A stretch of 64,000 nucleotides of DNA from Candidatus Poseidonia sp. (lineage in GTDB: Archaea; Thermoplasmatota; Poseidoniia; Poseidoniales; Poseidoniaceae), in NCBI GenBank assembly GCA_016778305.1, contig JADHPT010000007.1, forward strand, positions 1 to 64,000, in the 5' to 3' direction. Numbering within the stretch: the first letter of the stretch is position 1; each line of letters opens with the position of its first letter. Shown one piece after another: positions 33,523-44,327 of the stretch. The notes beneath the pieces were generated by a model. The model saw nothing but the letters and a program-made list of their open reading frames with translations, was not told the origin of the DNA and did no database searches. Made by a program: the position numbers and the translations under genes.

Positions 33523-35804
33523 GATTCACTGCGGATCGCATCAGCAGTGCAAATGGTAGCCATGTTGACAATGTGACGAACGCCGTCTTGCCGTGCCACC
33601 AATTGAACGGGGTGTGCCATGCCTTCGAGGATGGGGCCAGTCATTTCTGCATCGCCTAATTCCTCCAGCAACTTGTAGGCGATATTGGCTGCGGCAAGGT
33701 TCGGCAAAATCAAGACATTTGCTGGCCCAATAAGATCCATGAAGGGGTATTCCTGTTGGACGTTAGGATTCAGCGCCGTATCGCTTTGCATCGGACCGTC
33801 AATCATCAACGAAGGATCGAGGGTCTTAGCGATCTCTACTGAGTCTTCGATGCGTTCACTGCGTTGTGCTCGAGTGGAGCCGAAATTGGAGAATGAAAGC
33901 ATGGCAACACGAGGGATTACACCGAAGCGCCGAGCGACTTTTGCCGTTTGAACAGCAATTTCAGCGAGTGTTCGGCTGTCGGGATATACGTTGACGGTTG
34001 CGTCGGCGAGGAAGATGGTCCGTCCTTTGATATTCATCATGTAGCAACCAATGACACAGTGACTGTTTTCGTCCTTACCGATCAATTCCAGAGTCGGCCG
34101 CAGAACGTCGGCATAATTACGACTCACGCCACCTACGAACCCGTCTGCGTCCCCTGCTTGCACCATCTGGGCTGCGAAATAAGGGCGGCTTTTCAGCAAG
34201 CGAGCAGCATCGGGCCAGGTGGTGCCCTTGCGTTGACGGCGTTGGAAAAATGCATCAGCATAGACGGTCTTTCTTCGCTCGTCGTAGCGCGGGTCATAAC
34301 GTTCGTACTCGAAATGAAGGCCAATTTCCTCAACCATTCGGTCAATTCGGTCAATGGGCCCCAAGAGAATCGGGAAACAAATACGTTGCTCAGCAAGTTG
34401 TGCTGCTGCCCTCAACACAGTTTCATTATCGCCTTCTGGGAAGACAATACGCTTTCCTTTACCCTTGACCTGATTGATGACTTGTCGCATCACTGAATAG
34501 GATTCACCCAGACGGGATTCAAGTTCTTCACGGTAGGCCACGACATCAAATTCTTCTGCTGAAACCCCTGCAATTCCTTCCTCGATGGCGGCTTGTGCGA
34601 CGGCTGCTGCCTCCCAAATCAAGACCCGTTGATCGAAGGGTTTGGGGATGATGTACTCTGGCCCGTACTGCATGACAACACCGTCGTAGGCAGCCGAGAT
34701 ATAATCGGGGACAGGTTCCTTGGCAAGCGCAGCGAGGGCGCGGGTTGCTGCCATCTTCATGTTCTGCGTAATGTCTCGTGCGCGTACGTCGAGCGCTCCG
34801 CGGAAAATATAGGGGAACCCAAGCACGTTGTTGACCTGGTTGGAATAATCTGAACGACCCGTTGCGATGATGGCGTCGGTGCGAACACTGAGTACCTCTT
34901 CGGGGAGAATTTCTGGCGTCGGGTTGGCCAGTGCGAAGATGATCGGTTTTTCCGCCATGCTCGCGACCATGTCTGTGGAGACCAAGCCGCCGCGTGAGAG
35001 GCCCAACATGACATCTGCATCCTTCATGGCGTCGGCGAGATCCCCGGGTTCACGATCTTGAGCAAAGGGAGCTTTGTATTCGTTCAATTCTCCATCTTCC
35101 AATCGCTTCCTTGTGACAATGCCGCCACTGTCAACGAGCGTTATGTTGCTTAACGACACCCCCACGGCGACGTAGTGGTTGGCACACGCGATTGCGGAAG
35201 CACCCGCACCGATGACGACCACGCGGACTTCGCTGAGTTCTTTTTCTTGGAGTTCAACGGCGTTGATGAGGGCAGCAGCAGAAATGATCGCAGTCCCATG
35301 CTGATCATCGTGCATCACTGGGATATCAGTTGCTTCAGCAATCCGGCGTTCAATTTCAAAGCACTCAGGGGCTTTGATGTCCTCAAGGTTGATGCCACCA
35401 AATGTTTTGGAAATGTTCACGACGGTGTTGATGAATTCTTCGGGGTCCTCAGTGTCAACTTCAATATCAAAGACATCGATGCCAGCGAAGGTCTTGAGCA
35501 ACAATCCTTTGCCTTCCATCACCGGTTTGCTTGCCAAGGCACCGATATTCCCCAGACCAAGAACAGCTGTTCCGTTCGAAATAACAGCGACGAGATTGCC
35601 TTTTGAGGTGTATCGATATGCATCTTCGGGGCGCTCTTCAATCTCCAAACAGGGGTACGCTACACCGGGGGAATAGGCGAGGCTCAATTCATGAGCGGTT
35701 GCATGGGGTTTGGTAGGGACGACCTTGATTTTCCCCCGGGGTTCAGCCTCGTGATATTCCAGTGCTTCTTTACGCAAAAGACGTTCTCGCTTTTCTCGTT
35801 CCAT
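33486..35804 (-). CDS. maeB: NADP-dependent malic enzyme fused to a phosphotransacetylase-like domain
   Basis: The 772-residue protein has an N-terminal malic enzyme domain: SLAYSPGVAYPC, SNGTAVLGLGNIGALASKPV, VMHDDQHGTAIISAAAL, and the Rossmann segment VVVIGAGASAIAC. From about residue 430 a phosphate acetyltransferase-like domain follows (FPEGDNETVLRAAAQL to the C-terminus). The fusion is the MaeB type of bacteria, which turns malate to pyruvate + CO2 + NADPH. The PTA part is generally regulatory in such fusions and may sense acetyl-CoA (known for the family). It is a bacterial-style architecture in an archaeal genome. It is divergent from the giant surface-protein gene. Confidence 0.92.
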   Translation of the reverse strand: MEREKRERLLRKEALEYHEAEPRGKIKVVPTKPHATAHELSLAYSPGVAYPCLEIEERPEDAYRYTSKGNLVAVISNGTAVLGLGNIGALASKPVMEGKGLLLKTFAGIDVFDIEVDTEDPEEFINTVVNISKTFGGINLEDIKAPECFEIERRIAEATDIPVMHDDQHGTAIISAAALINAVELQEKELSEVRVVVIGAGASAIACANHYVAVGVSLSNITLVDSGGIVTRKRLEDGELNEYKAPFAQDREPGDLADAMKDADVMLGLSRGGLVSTDMVASMAEKPIIFALANPTPEILPEEVLSVRTDAIIATGRSDYSNQVNNVLGFPYIFRGALDVRARDITQNMKMAATRALAALAKEPVPDYISAAYDGVVMQYGPEYIIPKPFDQRVLIWEAAAVAQAAIEEGIAGVSAEEFDVVAYREELESRLGESYSVMRQVINQVKGKGKRIVFPEGDNETVLRAAAQLAEQRICFPILLGPIDRIDRMVEEIGLHFEYERYDPRYDERRKTVYADAFFQRRQRKGTTWPDAARLLKSRPYFAAQMVQAGDADGFVGGVSRNYADVLRPTLELIGKDENSHCVIGCYMMNIKGRTIFLADATVNVYPDSRTLAEIAVQTAKVARRFGVIPRVAMLSFSNFGSTRAQRSERIEDSVEIAKTLDPSLMIDGPMQSDTALNPNVQQEYPFMDLIGPANVLILPNLAAANIAYKLLEELGDAEMTGPILEGMAHPVQLVARQDGVRHIVNMATICTADAIRSESYWESLGESSDN

Positions 35805-36008
35805 AGCAATCCCCTTTCTGTCGGTACGGGCCTCTCGTTTGAGTGTTGTGCGAACCTATTCCAACAAAACCCCCAATCTGACACCCTTTTGCTCGCCACC
35901 GCCGAGCTGAAAAAGAGGTCGAAAATTGAGTTTTTAGCATCATTGAGCCCTCTTGTGTATAGTCACGAAGGGGCCGCTTTCAAATACGGTGAAAGTCCGG
36001 TTCTCTTC
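35805..36008. promoter_or_regulatory. Divergent promoter region of maeB and the giant surface-protein gene
   Basis: The plus-strand frame of the giant gene is open here but lacks a signal peptide and is partly antisense to maeB, so I treat these 204 bases as non-coding. A TATA-like tract (AGTTTTTAGCA, about 35929-35939) and GTGTATAGTC at about 35955-35964 lie upstream of the ATG at 36009. Confidence 0.35.
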
Positions 36009-39000
36009 ATGAACACCCTAGGCCGCACGCCTCGCCTTGCTCGCAACGAGCCGAGAGCCATCGGAATGGTTCTTCTGATGGTACTCATGTCGATGAGTCC
36101 AATCCTCACACTGCACTCGGTTTCTGCCCATGCTGAACCCAGTGGGGTCACCTGGCCCTTGGAAGGCAGCAACGACACTGGATGGGTCACACTCACAACA
36201 ACTGGTGCTGATGATTCAGTAGGGACTCAGGCAACTGCAGATTGGAATCTTTCTTTCGCGCCCGGTGCTGAACTTTCAAACGTATCCCTCGAGGTCCGCG
36301 TGAGCGGCCAGAACGACATGACCATCGAAGAACCGCTTCTTGCTGTGAACGGCATGGGAACCAACTTGTTTGACTGGAGAACACTGGGCGTCCTCGGACA
36401 AAGTGATTCGTTTACAACTGGCTCCACGTACAATGGCCGGCTCAACCCGAACACAAATTCCAACGCAGGTTGGGACTTACCAGCGGATGCAGAAATAACG
36501 GAGATGATCATCGAAGCACTTGCTCCCCGTGACCCCTTGGTCTCGCTTACCCCCTTCACGCTGGACATCCACGCTGCTGCCGCTCATCCGGGCAGTGGGA
36601 TGCTCTATCTCGCTGCGAACAATGATGTCTTCCTCCTCAATGCCCAAAGCTCGCCTCTTGCCGTTGATGTCTTGGACATGGAAGCCTACGGGGGCATCGT
36701 TGAACTCGTCATCGACGAGACAAACGGACTCATCCACATGCTCGGAGAGGACGGCACCTTCCTCGCCCAGACACTCGGTGATGGAAGTTCTGCCGCAGGC
36801 TTGCCCGGCACGGCCGATGCAATGGATGTCTTTGCATTGCTGAGCGACGGTAGCGTGGCTGCCGCTTCCGGCAGCGGTGTCATGATGTTTGATGGTTCAC
36901 AGTGGTCTTCATTGATGACGGCCCCTGCCAGTGATGGGCCACGCGATGCTCTTGCCATTTTGGAATTGAATAATCAATTGTATGTCTCAATCGATGGTGT
37001 CGGCATCATGCGATACGACTTGGCAACAAGCGCTGAACTCTCGACATGGAGCACGGCCAACAATCTGCATTCGGACAGCGTGACGGTCATGAAGCAATCC
37101 GGAAACCAACTTCTTTTGGGCTCGGCCGACAACGGTATCGGACGTTTTGACTATGCTCAAGGGTTCTGGCTCTCCACATGGACTTCAGCCAATTGGCTTG
37201 ACGATAACGAAATCCTCGGCATTGAGCGTGTTGGAAACCAACTCTACATTCTCAACGGTGATTTCCTTCAACCCTACAATACGAGTAACGGTGTCTTCAC
37301 TGCAGCCTATGAGATCCAGGATTTTGGATTGAGTCAATCGGGTGCTGACTTGATGACGTGGCCCTCCTTGGGGAGTGCCTCTCCTGCGCAGGACGCTTTG
37401 GTAGTCAGTGACGCAAGCGGGCTTCTCGCCCACCTAACTCCTGGAAACACACCGTTTTTGGAAGGGACGCTGCTCCTCGCAAGTGGGCCCGGTACTGAAG
37501 AAATGGGAGCGATTGCTGAACTCAACAACATCTTGTACATCGCTAGCCTTGACGGAACGGGCATCAACCGCTACGACATCACCAACACCCTCTGGCTTGA
37601 ACCGCTCCCTTTCAGCGACGATGCATTGACGCTCGTAACCGACGGCACCGACCTCTTTGTGGGCTCGTCGGCCAGCTCCATCTCCCAAATGGATGCGTCC
37701 GGAACAACCCTCGTTGAATGGACGAGTCAAGGCTGCTGGGGAACCAGTTCTGCTTTCTTGAGCATGGATGTTGACGATGATGTTGTTGTTGCTTCATTGG
37801 AAAACGGAGGAGTGGCAATACTCGACAGAACCACGGGTTCCTGCACGGGCTACGATACGTCCAACGGGATACCTTCCTCCTTCCTTGGAGATGTTGCTCT
37901 CCACGCTGACAAAGCCTATGTTGCCAGCGGAGACAAAGGCGTTCTGCGCTATGATATCACCAATGACACATGGCTTGAACCATGGGGCTCCACGGGCGTG
38001 AATGGAGTAGACTACGCTCCAGTGGCCATGGTTGGCGACATTCTCCACCTTGGACTTCAGGGCTACGGTGTCGTTCGCAAAGACCTGTCAACGGGAGAGC
38101 TTCTTTCACCCCTCCTTGCGGGCAACAATGGCGGAGTTTTGCCTTCAAATCAAATCTATGCTCTTGAAACAGACGGATACAATCTCTACATTGGAACCCA
38201 ACAAGGGGCTCGAAAGTGGGACGGCACCCAAGCTACGACTTTTGGCCAAGGCTCGTCATGGCAAACTCGCCCGCAACAATTCTTTGACTTCGCTGTCGAG
38301 CCGGGTATCAGCGGTGGAAGCCTGTATGCCGGCACCAATATCGGCGTGTGCAAGTACAGCATCGCCACCATGGCCATCAACGACTGCCAGAACGTCTACG
38401 ATGGCATGCCCAACTGGGCGGCATACAGTGTCGGCGTGGACAATACATACGTATACGGTGGCACGACTTCTGGAGTTGGGCTCATCACAAAATCCAATTT
38501 CCAGCACGACTACAACTGGGGCGAAGGAACGCAAACAGGAAACGCTGTTGTCGAAATCATGGGCGATATAGCCTACATCGGCACCGATGGTTTGGGTGTC
38601 ATGCGCTACAACATTACCTCAAACCAATGGTTGGTTCCATTTACTGAAGACAACGGTGTACTCGATGGAGGAAACGACGATGTAACCGGCTTGGTTGCTG
38701 ACATCCGTTCGAATTTATTGTGGGTTGGGGGGTCGGATGGATTCCAGTTGATCAACGTCACAACCGGTGCAGAAGCCTATGACATAGAGAGGAATAGCAA
38801 TCTCTACGATGCATCAGGCAGCCCTTACGGCATGATGATCCACAACAACATCATGTACTATCATTCCAGTACTTCCAGTGATGAAGTAAGTCGCATGGAT
38901 GTGGCCAACCTGACCAGCGTGGGTAACCTCGACATCGGCGCACAAGTCGGCCAGAACGGTGGCGACATCATCGGCATGGAAATGAAGGGCGATGTACTCA

Positions 39001-42000
39001 TGGTCAGCGTTGCCTCAGGGCAATGGTGGCAAGTTGACGGGTCTGGCGGCATTGCCATGTACAACACGACGAACAACTCGTACGCAACCAATATTTTGCC
39101 AACTGGCTCAATTGACCGTGTTACCTCGTACAGGTCCAGTACTGGCAACACGTGGGTCGCTTGGGGGGAATTGAGACTCGACCTCTACAATTCAACGGGC
39201 GTTCGAGTCAATTCATGGGATAATTTTGAATTCCCCATTCGCGGCATCGTTGAATACGACGGCGAGGTCCTCTTTGCATCCGAAGATGGAATTCTACGTT
39301 ATGATGAGGCAACCAATCAATGGCTTTCAACATGGGAGGCAGGCAACGGGCTACCCAACAATGCTGGCTCACAATTCTATGAGCTTTGGACCGATGGCAA
39401 TGATTTGGTTGTCGGTGGAGCCAGTTTCCAAGGCTGGGGTGGATTCAGAGAAGGTATCATCTCCCACCTCGACGCTACTGGAGGCTGGACGGCTTATCCA
39501 GCAGATTCCTACACCAACATCGCTGATGGCTACCCCATCTCAATGGAAATGTGCGGTGGTGCCCTCAACGTGGCAATGTACAACAACAACGGGGGCATAG
39601 CTCGAATTGATCTTGTCAACGGCACCGTTCTCTCAGGCTTTGATAGCAGTCAGCTAGATGGTACTGCCCCTGCTTCAGTCGCATGTGACTCTTCAGATAC
39701 ACTGTACATCGGCTATTATGCAGACGAGCAACCTATTTCGAAATACAGTTTCCAGAGCAATGCATTCCTCGGTAGTTTGACCACAGCCAGCCACAACTTG
39801 CCCAGCGACCGTATTTGGTACGACTCGTTAGCGCATGAAAATGGCCAACTCATCGTAGGCCACGGGCTCGGATTGCAAGGAAACAACCTCATCGGCGGAG
39901 GATTCTCGATCATGTCCTCCAACGGAGCCACAACGACCCAAGCCTCCGTTCAGGGCAGCGGCTCCTCAGTGACCTCCTTCCAGTGGTTGGGCAGCAGCTT
40001 AGGTTGGATGATGGGACAAGCAGGTGGCTCTTCTGGCTACAGTCACGTCTCGACGCTCAACGCTCTTGGAACGCAGAAAGTCGTTGACCTCCCTGGACTT
40101 GTCAGCGGGCAAGTACCGGTTATGGTCAGCAATGCAACCCACATTTGGGCCGCTGTTGGCGGACAACCTGGCCAAGGCCAATCCAGTGGCACTGGCTCAG
40201 GTTTGCTCCAAGGTGCCTTTTTGCCAAACGGTGAAGTTGAATGGCAATATGGATGGACACTCGCTGGCAATTCAGAGGTGAACGACCTCTACTTGAGCGG
40301 TACAGACCTTTTCATCGCCACCAACCCCAACGGAATGATCAAACTTGACACAACAACTCGAACCACGACTCCTCTCAACGGTGCACTTCATGGTAAATTT
40401 GACACGATGCATCTCTACAATAACGAATTGATCATTGGCCTCGCTGGAGATGGTGGTAGCCCACCCGGTGTGCAAGTCTTTGATTTGAACACGCAGCAAT
40501 TCGGAAACGGTCGGTTGATCGCTGGCCTTCCATCGAGTATCGTGAATGGATTTACCGGCACATCCAACATCATGTACGTCGCCACCAACGGCGGGATTGG
40601 GCGGTTCAATTACACGCTCTCAGATTGGATGGACCCGATTACCAATGGATTGCCAAGCAATGTTGTTGAAGATGTTGTGGCCGTTGGAACGGATATTTAC
40701 ATCGCCACGCCTGCAGGCCTCTATGTTTGGGATGAAACCACCAATACCGGTAGTACATTCACCACGGCCAACGGACTCATGGGCAATTCTGTTTGGGGAC
40801 TTGCAACGTCCACAGGCGCCAATGGCGCTGTGACGCTCATCATGAGCCATGACGGTCGCGGCTCCGAACGCCCTGGCGTCACAACCATGGATACGAACAC
40901 GCAACTCGTCACGGCAACTCATCGCTTTGATCAACTGCCATCCAACGGCGTGATTTCATTGGCCAGCGATTGGTGGGGTCTTCACGTCGGCACCGATACG
41001 GGGCCGTTGACTCATTGGAACGCGAGCAGTGCTGATTTCGAAGACGGGCTCAACTACGGGAGCATGTACGGCCTACCAACATCATTGGTAAGCGATGGCA
41101 CCACTCTCATGGCCTTCGACACCACCATGTTCAACGTCATTGAAGCGACGTCACCCTCACACGGATGGACCTATGGGGCCGTACTGAATCAAGGCTTCAA
41201 TTCGGATGCTGTGATCACTTCAAATCACATTTGGATGACCACCACAACGGGTCTTTGGGGCTTTGAGAAAGGTGGAATGTATGCTCCTCTTGAGGGCGAA
41301 TACATGCGCTCAGCCTCGCCACTCACCGTGAGGGCACTCACCAACGGTGGAGGTGTGAACATCACCGATATGACCCACCCTGGTATGGCCATTGAACTCG
41401 TGGATCCTTCAGCGCCTTATGCTCTTGATTCAGACCAAGGAGAAACTGGCGTACATGGTCTCCTGTTCCAAAATGTCCCACTCATCTTCACCTCACCGGT
41501 TGAAGGAGCGGCGATTTGGACCAAATCGGTATCACTCAATTATGATGCTACCTTGGATTTGAGCCAAGACCCCAATCTCGAACTGAACCTACAATCTGCC
41601 GTAGACAACGGGCTTCTCTACGACAATACACGACACGTATCCTTGCGCCTCTATTCTCCATCAAACGGAACCATGGAAGTGCGTATGACCTATGATTATG
41701 TTCGCAACGATACCCCCGTCACCATGGAAGGCCTCGTGGACCGCCCCGACGATGGAGGCGGTGTGCTTACCGCCACGTGGTCACTGGTTCACGATGAGGA
41801 CTTTGCCCGCTACCTCATCTTCGTTAACGAAGGGCCCTGGAGCGTCGTACCAAGCGAGCTCAATCTCATGGGGCAAACGCCTGACAAGACCATTTCGATG
41901 CACAGCCGCCTCGGTTCGGATATTGACACCGCCAACGGATTGCCTTTGGTCGACGGTCGAGAATACTACGCCGTCGTAGTGGTGGAGTACAACGACGGTC

Positions 42001-44318
42001 GCTGGGGTGAAGTCTCAGCTCCTTTCGGCCCTTCCTCGCCTTCTGATGAAATCCCCGGTGCGCCATTGTGGGCAACCGCTTCGCCCATGGGTAGTAACGG
42101 TGACGACGGTGACCTTGAATTGGAATGGGCTCGGTGCACTGCACTCGATCTTGCTCGTACCAATATCTATGTCTCACGCTCTGTTATGACCGATGCTCTC
42201 GGCATGGTCCCAGAAGCAGCCGTCCAACCCAATGAAGGCAACCAAAGTATCCTCAGCCTCACTCCTGGCGTTCCGGTATGGATCGGATTCACCTGTGTTG
42301 ATGAAGCGAATCAAGAAAATCTATCCAACGTCACCGTTGTAGGGCCTGTGGTGCCAACCGGCGAACTCAATGATAACGACGCACCAGAGCCCATCGAAGG
42401 CACCCAAGCCTACGACGTACCTGAAGACGAAGGAGGGCGTATTATGGTCACGTGGAACCAGAGTACTGCTGAGGATTGTGCATTCTACACGATCTTCATG
42501 AAACAAGGCGATAGTACCCTTGACGGAACAGAATCCGGCGTTGATGGATTTTCTCAAGCAACCGTCATCAATTCATGCGAAACCACTGACAGCATCATCT
42601 CTTCATTGGATGGCGTGCCACTCATCGACGGCCAGATTTACTCCGTCGGAGTCGTGGCTTACGACCTCTGGTTGAATGGAAATACAGAGGACGTCATGAT
42701 CGTCACCGCTACACCCTTCCAGAACATCCTCGGACAGGGCTCAACCCCTGAGCGTATCACTTCGCTTCTGGCCTTCGACCATGCGAATGACGATGGCACA
42801 GCGATTGATGTTGTTTGGGAGCCCTCGACAGTTGATGATTTCGCATCCTATACCCTATGGGTTGCCGACCAACCTGTGAATGACCTCTCCATTGCATATG
42901 CAACCTTCGGCACCAATGAGGCTGTATGTGGATGTTTCACCTTGAACAAACAATGGATTGACGAACGAACCAACCCAATTGAATTGAGACTCTCAACCGC
43001 ACTCTACGGAGGCAGTGGAGATATGATGGATTTGACCCAAGCCACTCCTCAGTTGATCAAGCCAGATATCGAACTCTTCGTGGCCGTCACCGTCCACGAC
43101 CTGAAAGGCAATGTCCACCTCACAAATCTCACGCAGGCAACGGTTACGCCAATCAACAACATCGATGACACCACCGCTCCAGACAGACTCGCTGCCCTTT
43201 CACTGACCGACCGACCCAATGACGATGGAAGTGCCTTGCTGCTGGACTTTGATCTCTCTGCATCTGACGATGTTGCCTCCTACAAAGTCTACGCAGCGAC
43301 CTATGAGTTTGATGATGTCACCATGCAAGGTGACGGTCCACAGATGCCGATTGCAACCATGGACCGCAACCCCAACCTTCCGTTGACCATCGATATCGTG
43401 GCTGGAGACACACCCGTCATTCCCGGGCAGTCCATTTGGGTCGCTGTTGTTGTTGAGGATACGTCGGGTAACGCATACATGACGAATTTGCTCAGCGTTC
43501 AGGCCTCGTCCGTTGATGACGGCGTAACCGACCTTGGTGGATATCTTCCCGATATTGAAGACGTCGCTGCATCGTGGTTTGAGGAACAAAGCATCTTTGT
43601 CAAATGGTCACATTCCACCGATGCCAGCGTGCGGGGCTACCTCGTATACATCGCAGATGATGCCTTCACCTCAACCGATGATGCTACCATGGTAGGTGAA
43701 GTTCGCGCATCGAATTCCTTGCTCATTACCTCCAATGACTTCGCTGATTTGACCAATGACTCAGCATGGTATGTCGCAGTTGTTCCATTCGATGAAAGTG
43801 TGAGCAAGAGCACCGTTGAATCCGTAGAGGTTTTGCCCTTTGGTGACGAAGGTTCTAGCGGCACCCCGGTCGATGAAAACGGCCAACTTTCTCTTGAGTC
43901 TTTGCTCACAGGACCTAATTTAATCGCTGCTGGAATGCTACTCATCGTTGTACTTCTCCTTGTCATCATCGTGCGATCTCGTGGCAATGCTACCCAACGT
44001 AACAAGAGTTGGGAACTTCAAGAAGCCACCTGGGGTATCCAAGAAAATGATGGATGGGGTGCTTCAACGCCCCCTGCAGCGCCAGCGCAAACCACGCCTG
44101 CTCCACCGCCTGGAATCACCACACAACAAGCCAGCGAGATCTATACTGCCGCAGATCGGGTTCAGGGTGATCAATATGGACGTCCTGCTTACGAAAGCAC
44201 GCAGCCGGTATTGCAGCCTCAGGTGAACACTGCTCTCTTGGACGGATTATTGGACGACCAACAGCCAGCACCTCCGTCACCGCAAATTGATACTTCTTTC
44301 CTCGACGACCTGCTATGA
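36009..44318 (+). CDS. Giant surface protein: beta-propeller blades, six FN3-like domains, C-terminal anchor
   Basis: The ATG at 36009 (MNTLGRTPRL) starts a signal peptide (about 18-40), giving 2769 residues. Residues about 180-1770 are about 35-45 tandem propeller blades of the two-component-regulator-propeller type; recurring forms are G[IV].RYD[IL]..N.WL followed by a hydrophobic strand L.[IV]G. Six FN3-like domains follow, starting near residues 1900, 2015, 2125, 2246, 2390 and 2514, many with an acidic GRPDDGG-like first loop. One transmembrane helix lies at about 2634-2657, then a Gln/Pro-rich cytoplasmic tail of about 110 residues. It may sense or bind polymers outside the cell; no enzyme motif is seen. 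It is the largest gene of the window. Confidence 0.85.
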   Translation: MNTLGRTPRLARNEPRAIGMVLLMVLMSMSPILTLHSVSAHAEPSGVTWPLEGSNDTGWVTLTTTGADDSVGTQATADWNLSFAPGAELSNVSLEVRVSGQNDMTIEEPLLAVNGMGTNLFDWRTLGVLGQSDSFTTGSTYNGRLNPNTNSNAGWDLPADAEITEMIIEALAPRDPLVSLTPFTLDIHAAAAHPGSGMLYLAANNDVFLLNAQSSPLAVDVLDMEAYGGIVELVIDETNGLIHMLGEDGTFLAQTLGDGSSAAGLPGTADAMDVFALLSDGSVAAASGSGVMMFDGSQWSSLMTAPASDGPRDALAILELNNQLYVSIDGVGIMRYDLATSAELSTWSTANNLHSDSVTVMKQSGNQLLLGSADNGIGRFDYAQGFWLSTWTSANWLDDNEILGIERVGNQLYILNGDFLQPYNTSNGVFTAAYEIQDFGLSQSGADLMTWPSLGSASPAQDALVVSDASGLLAHLTPGNTPFLEGTLLLASGPGTEEMGAIAELNNILYIASLDGTGINRYDITNTLWLEPLPFSDDALTLVTDGTDLFVGSSASSISQMDASGTTLVEWTSQGCWGTSSAFLSMDVDDDVVVASLENGGVAILDRTTGSCTGYDTSNGIPSSFLGDVALHADKAYVASGDKGVLRYDITNDTWLEPWGSTGVNGVDYAPVAMVGDILHLGLQGYGVVRKDLSTGELLSPLLAGNNGGVLPSNQIYALETDGYNLYIGTQQGARKWDGTQATTFGQGSSWQTRPQQFFDFAVEPGISGGSLYAGTNIGVCKYSIATMAINDCQNVYDGMPNWAAYSVGVDNTYVYGGTTSGVGLITKSNFQHDYNWGEGTQTGNAVVEIMGDIAYIGTDGLGVMRYNITSNQWLVPFTEDNGVLDGGNDDVTGLVADIRSNLLWVGGSDGFQLINVTTGAEAYDIERNSNLYDASGSPYGMMIHNNIMYYHSSTSSDEVSRMDVANLTSVGNLDIGAQVGQNGGDIIGMEMKGDVLMVSVASGQWWQVDGSGGIAMYNTTNNSYATNILPTGSIDRVTSYRSSTGNTWVAWGELRLDLYNSTGVRVNSWDNFEFPIRGIVEYDGEVLFASEDGILRYDEATNQWLSTWEAGNGLPNNAGSQFYELWTDGNDLVVGGASFQGWGGFREGIISHLDATGGWTAYPADSYTNIADGYPISMEMCGGALNVAMYNNNGGIARIDLVNGTVLSGFDSSQLDGTAPASVACDSSDTLYIGYYADEQPISKYSFQSNAFLGSLTTASHNLPSDRIWYDSLAHENGQLIVGHGLGLQGNNLIGGGFSIMSSNGATTTQASVQGSGSSVTSFQWLGSSLGWMMGQAGGSSGYSHVSTLNALGTQKVVDLPGLVSGQVPVMVSNATHIWAAVGGQPGQGQSSGTGSGLLQGAFLPNGEVEWQYGWTLAGNSEVNDLYLSGTDLFIATNPNGMIKLDTTTRTTTPLNGALHGKFDTMHLYNNELIIGLAGDGGSPPGVQVFDLNTQQFGNGRLIAGLPSSIVNGFTGTSNIMYVATNGGIGRFNYTLSDWMDPITNGLPSNVVEDVVAVGTDIYIATPAGLYVWDETTNTGSTFTTANGLMGNSVWGLATSTGANGAVTLIMSHDGRGSERPGVTTMDTNTQLVTATHRFDQLPSNGVISLASDWWGLHVGTDTGPLTHWNASSADFEDGLNYGSMYGLPTSLVSDGTTLMAFDTTMFNVIEATSPSHGWTYGAVLNQGFNSDAVITSNHIWMTTTTGLWGFEKGGMYAPLEGEYMRSASPLTVRALTNGGGVNITDMTHPGMAIELVDPSAPYALDSDQGETGVHGLLFQNVPLIFTSPVEGAAIWTKSVSLNYDATLDLSQDPNLELNLQSAVDNGLLYDNTRHVSLRLYSPSNGTMEVRMTYDYVRNDTPVTMEGLVDRPDDGGGVLTATWSLVHDEDFARYLIFVNEGPWSVVPSELNLMGQTPDKTISMHSRLGSDIDTANGLPLVDGREYYAVVVVEYNDGRWGEVSAPFGPSSPSDEIPGAPLWATASPMGSNGDDGDLELEWARCTALDLARTNIYVSRSVMTDALGMVPEAAVQPNEGNQSILSLTPGVPVWIGFTCVDEANQENLSNVTVVGPVVPTGELNDNDAPEPIEGTQAYDVPEDEGGRIMVTWNQSTAEDCAFYTIFMKQGDSTLDGTESGVDGFSQATVINSCETTDSIISSLDGVPLIDGQIYSVGVVAYDLWLNGNTEDVMIVTATPFQNILGQGSTPERITSLLAFDHANDDGTAIDVVWEPSTVDDFASYTLWVADQPVNDLSIAYATFGTNEAVCGCFTLNKQWIDERTNPIELRLSTALYGGSGDMMDLTQATPQLIKPDIELFVAVTVHDLKGNVHLTNLTQATVTPINNIDDTTAPDRLAALSLTDRPNDDGSALLLDFDLSASDDVASYKVYAATYEFDDVTMQGDGPQMPIATMDRNPNLPLTIDIVAGDTPVIPGQSIWVAVVVEDTSGNAYMTNLLSVQASSVDDGVTDLGGYLPDIEDVAASWFEEQSIFVKWSHSTDASVRGYLVYIADDAFTSTDDATMVGEVRASNSLLITSNDFADLTNDSAWYVAVVPFDESVSKSTVESVEVLPFGDEGSSGTPVDENGQLSLESLLTGPNLIAAGMLLIVVLLLVIIVRSRGNATQRNKSWELQEATWGIQENDGWGASTPPAAPAQTTPAPPPGITTQQASEIYTAADRVQGDQYGRPAYESTQPVLQPQVNTALLDGLLDDQQPAPPSPQIDTSFLDDLL

Positions 44319-44327
44319 GGTGAGGAG

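Noticed and set aside
35691-36008. N-terminal extension of the giant protein into maeB
   Set aside because: The extension has no signal peptide and overlaps maeB; the ATG at 36009 is followed by a proper signal peptide.
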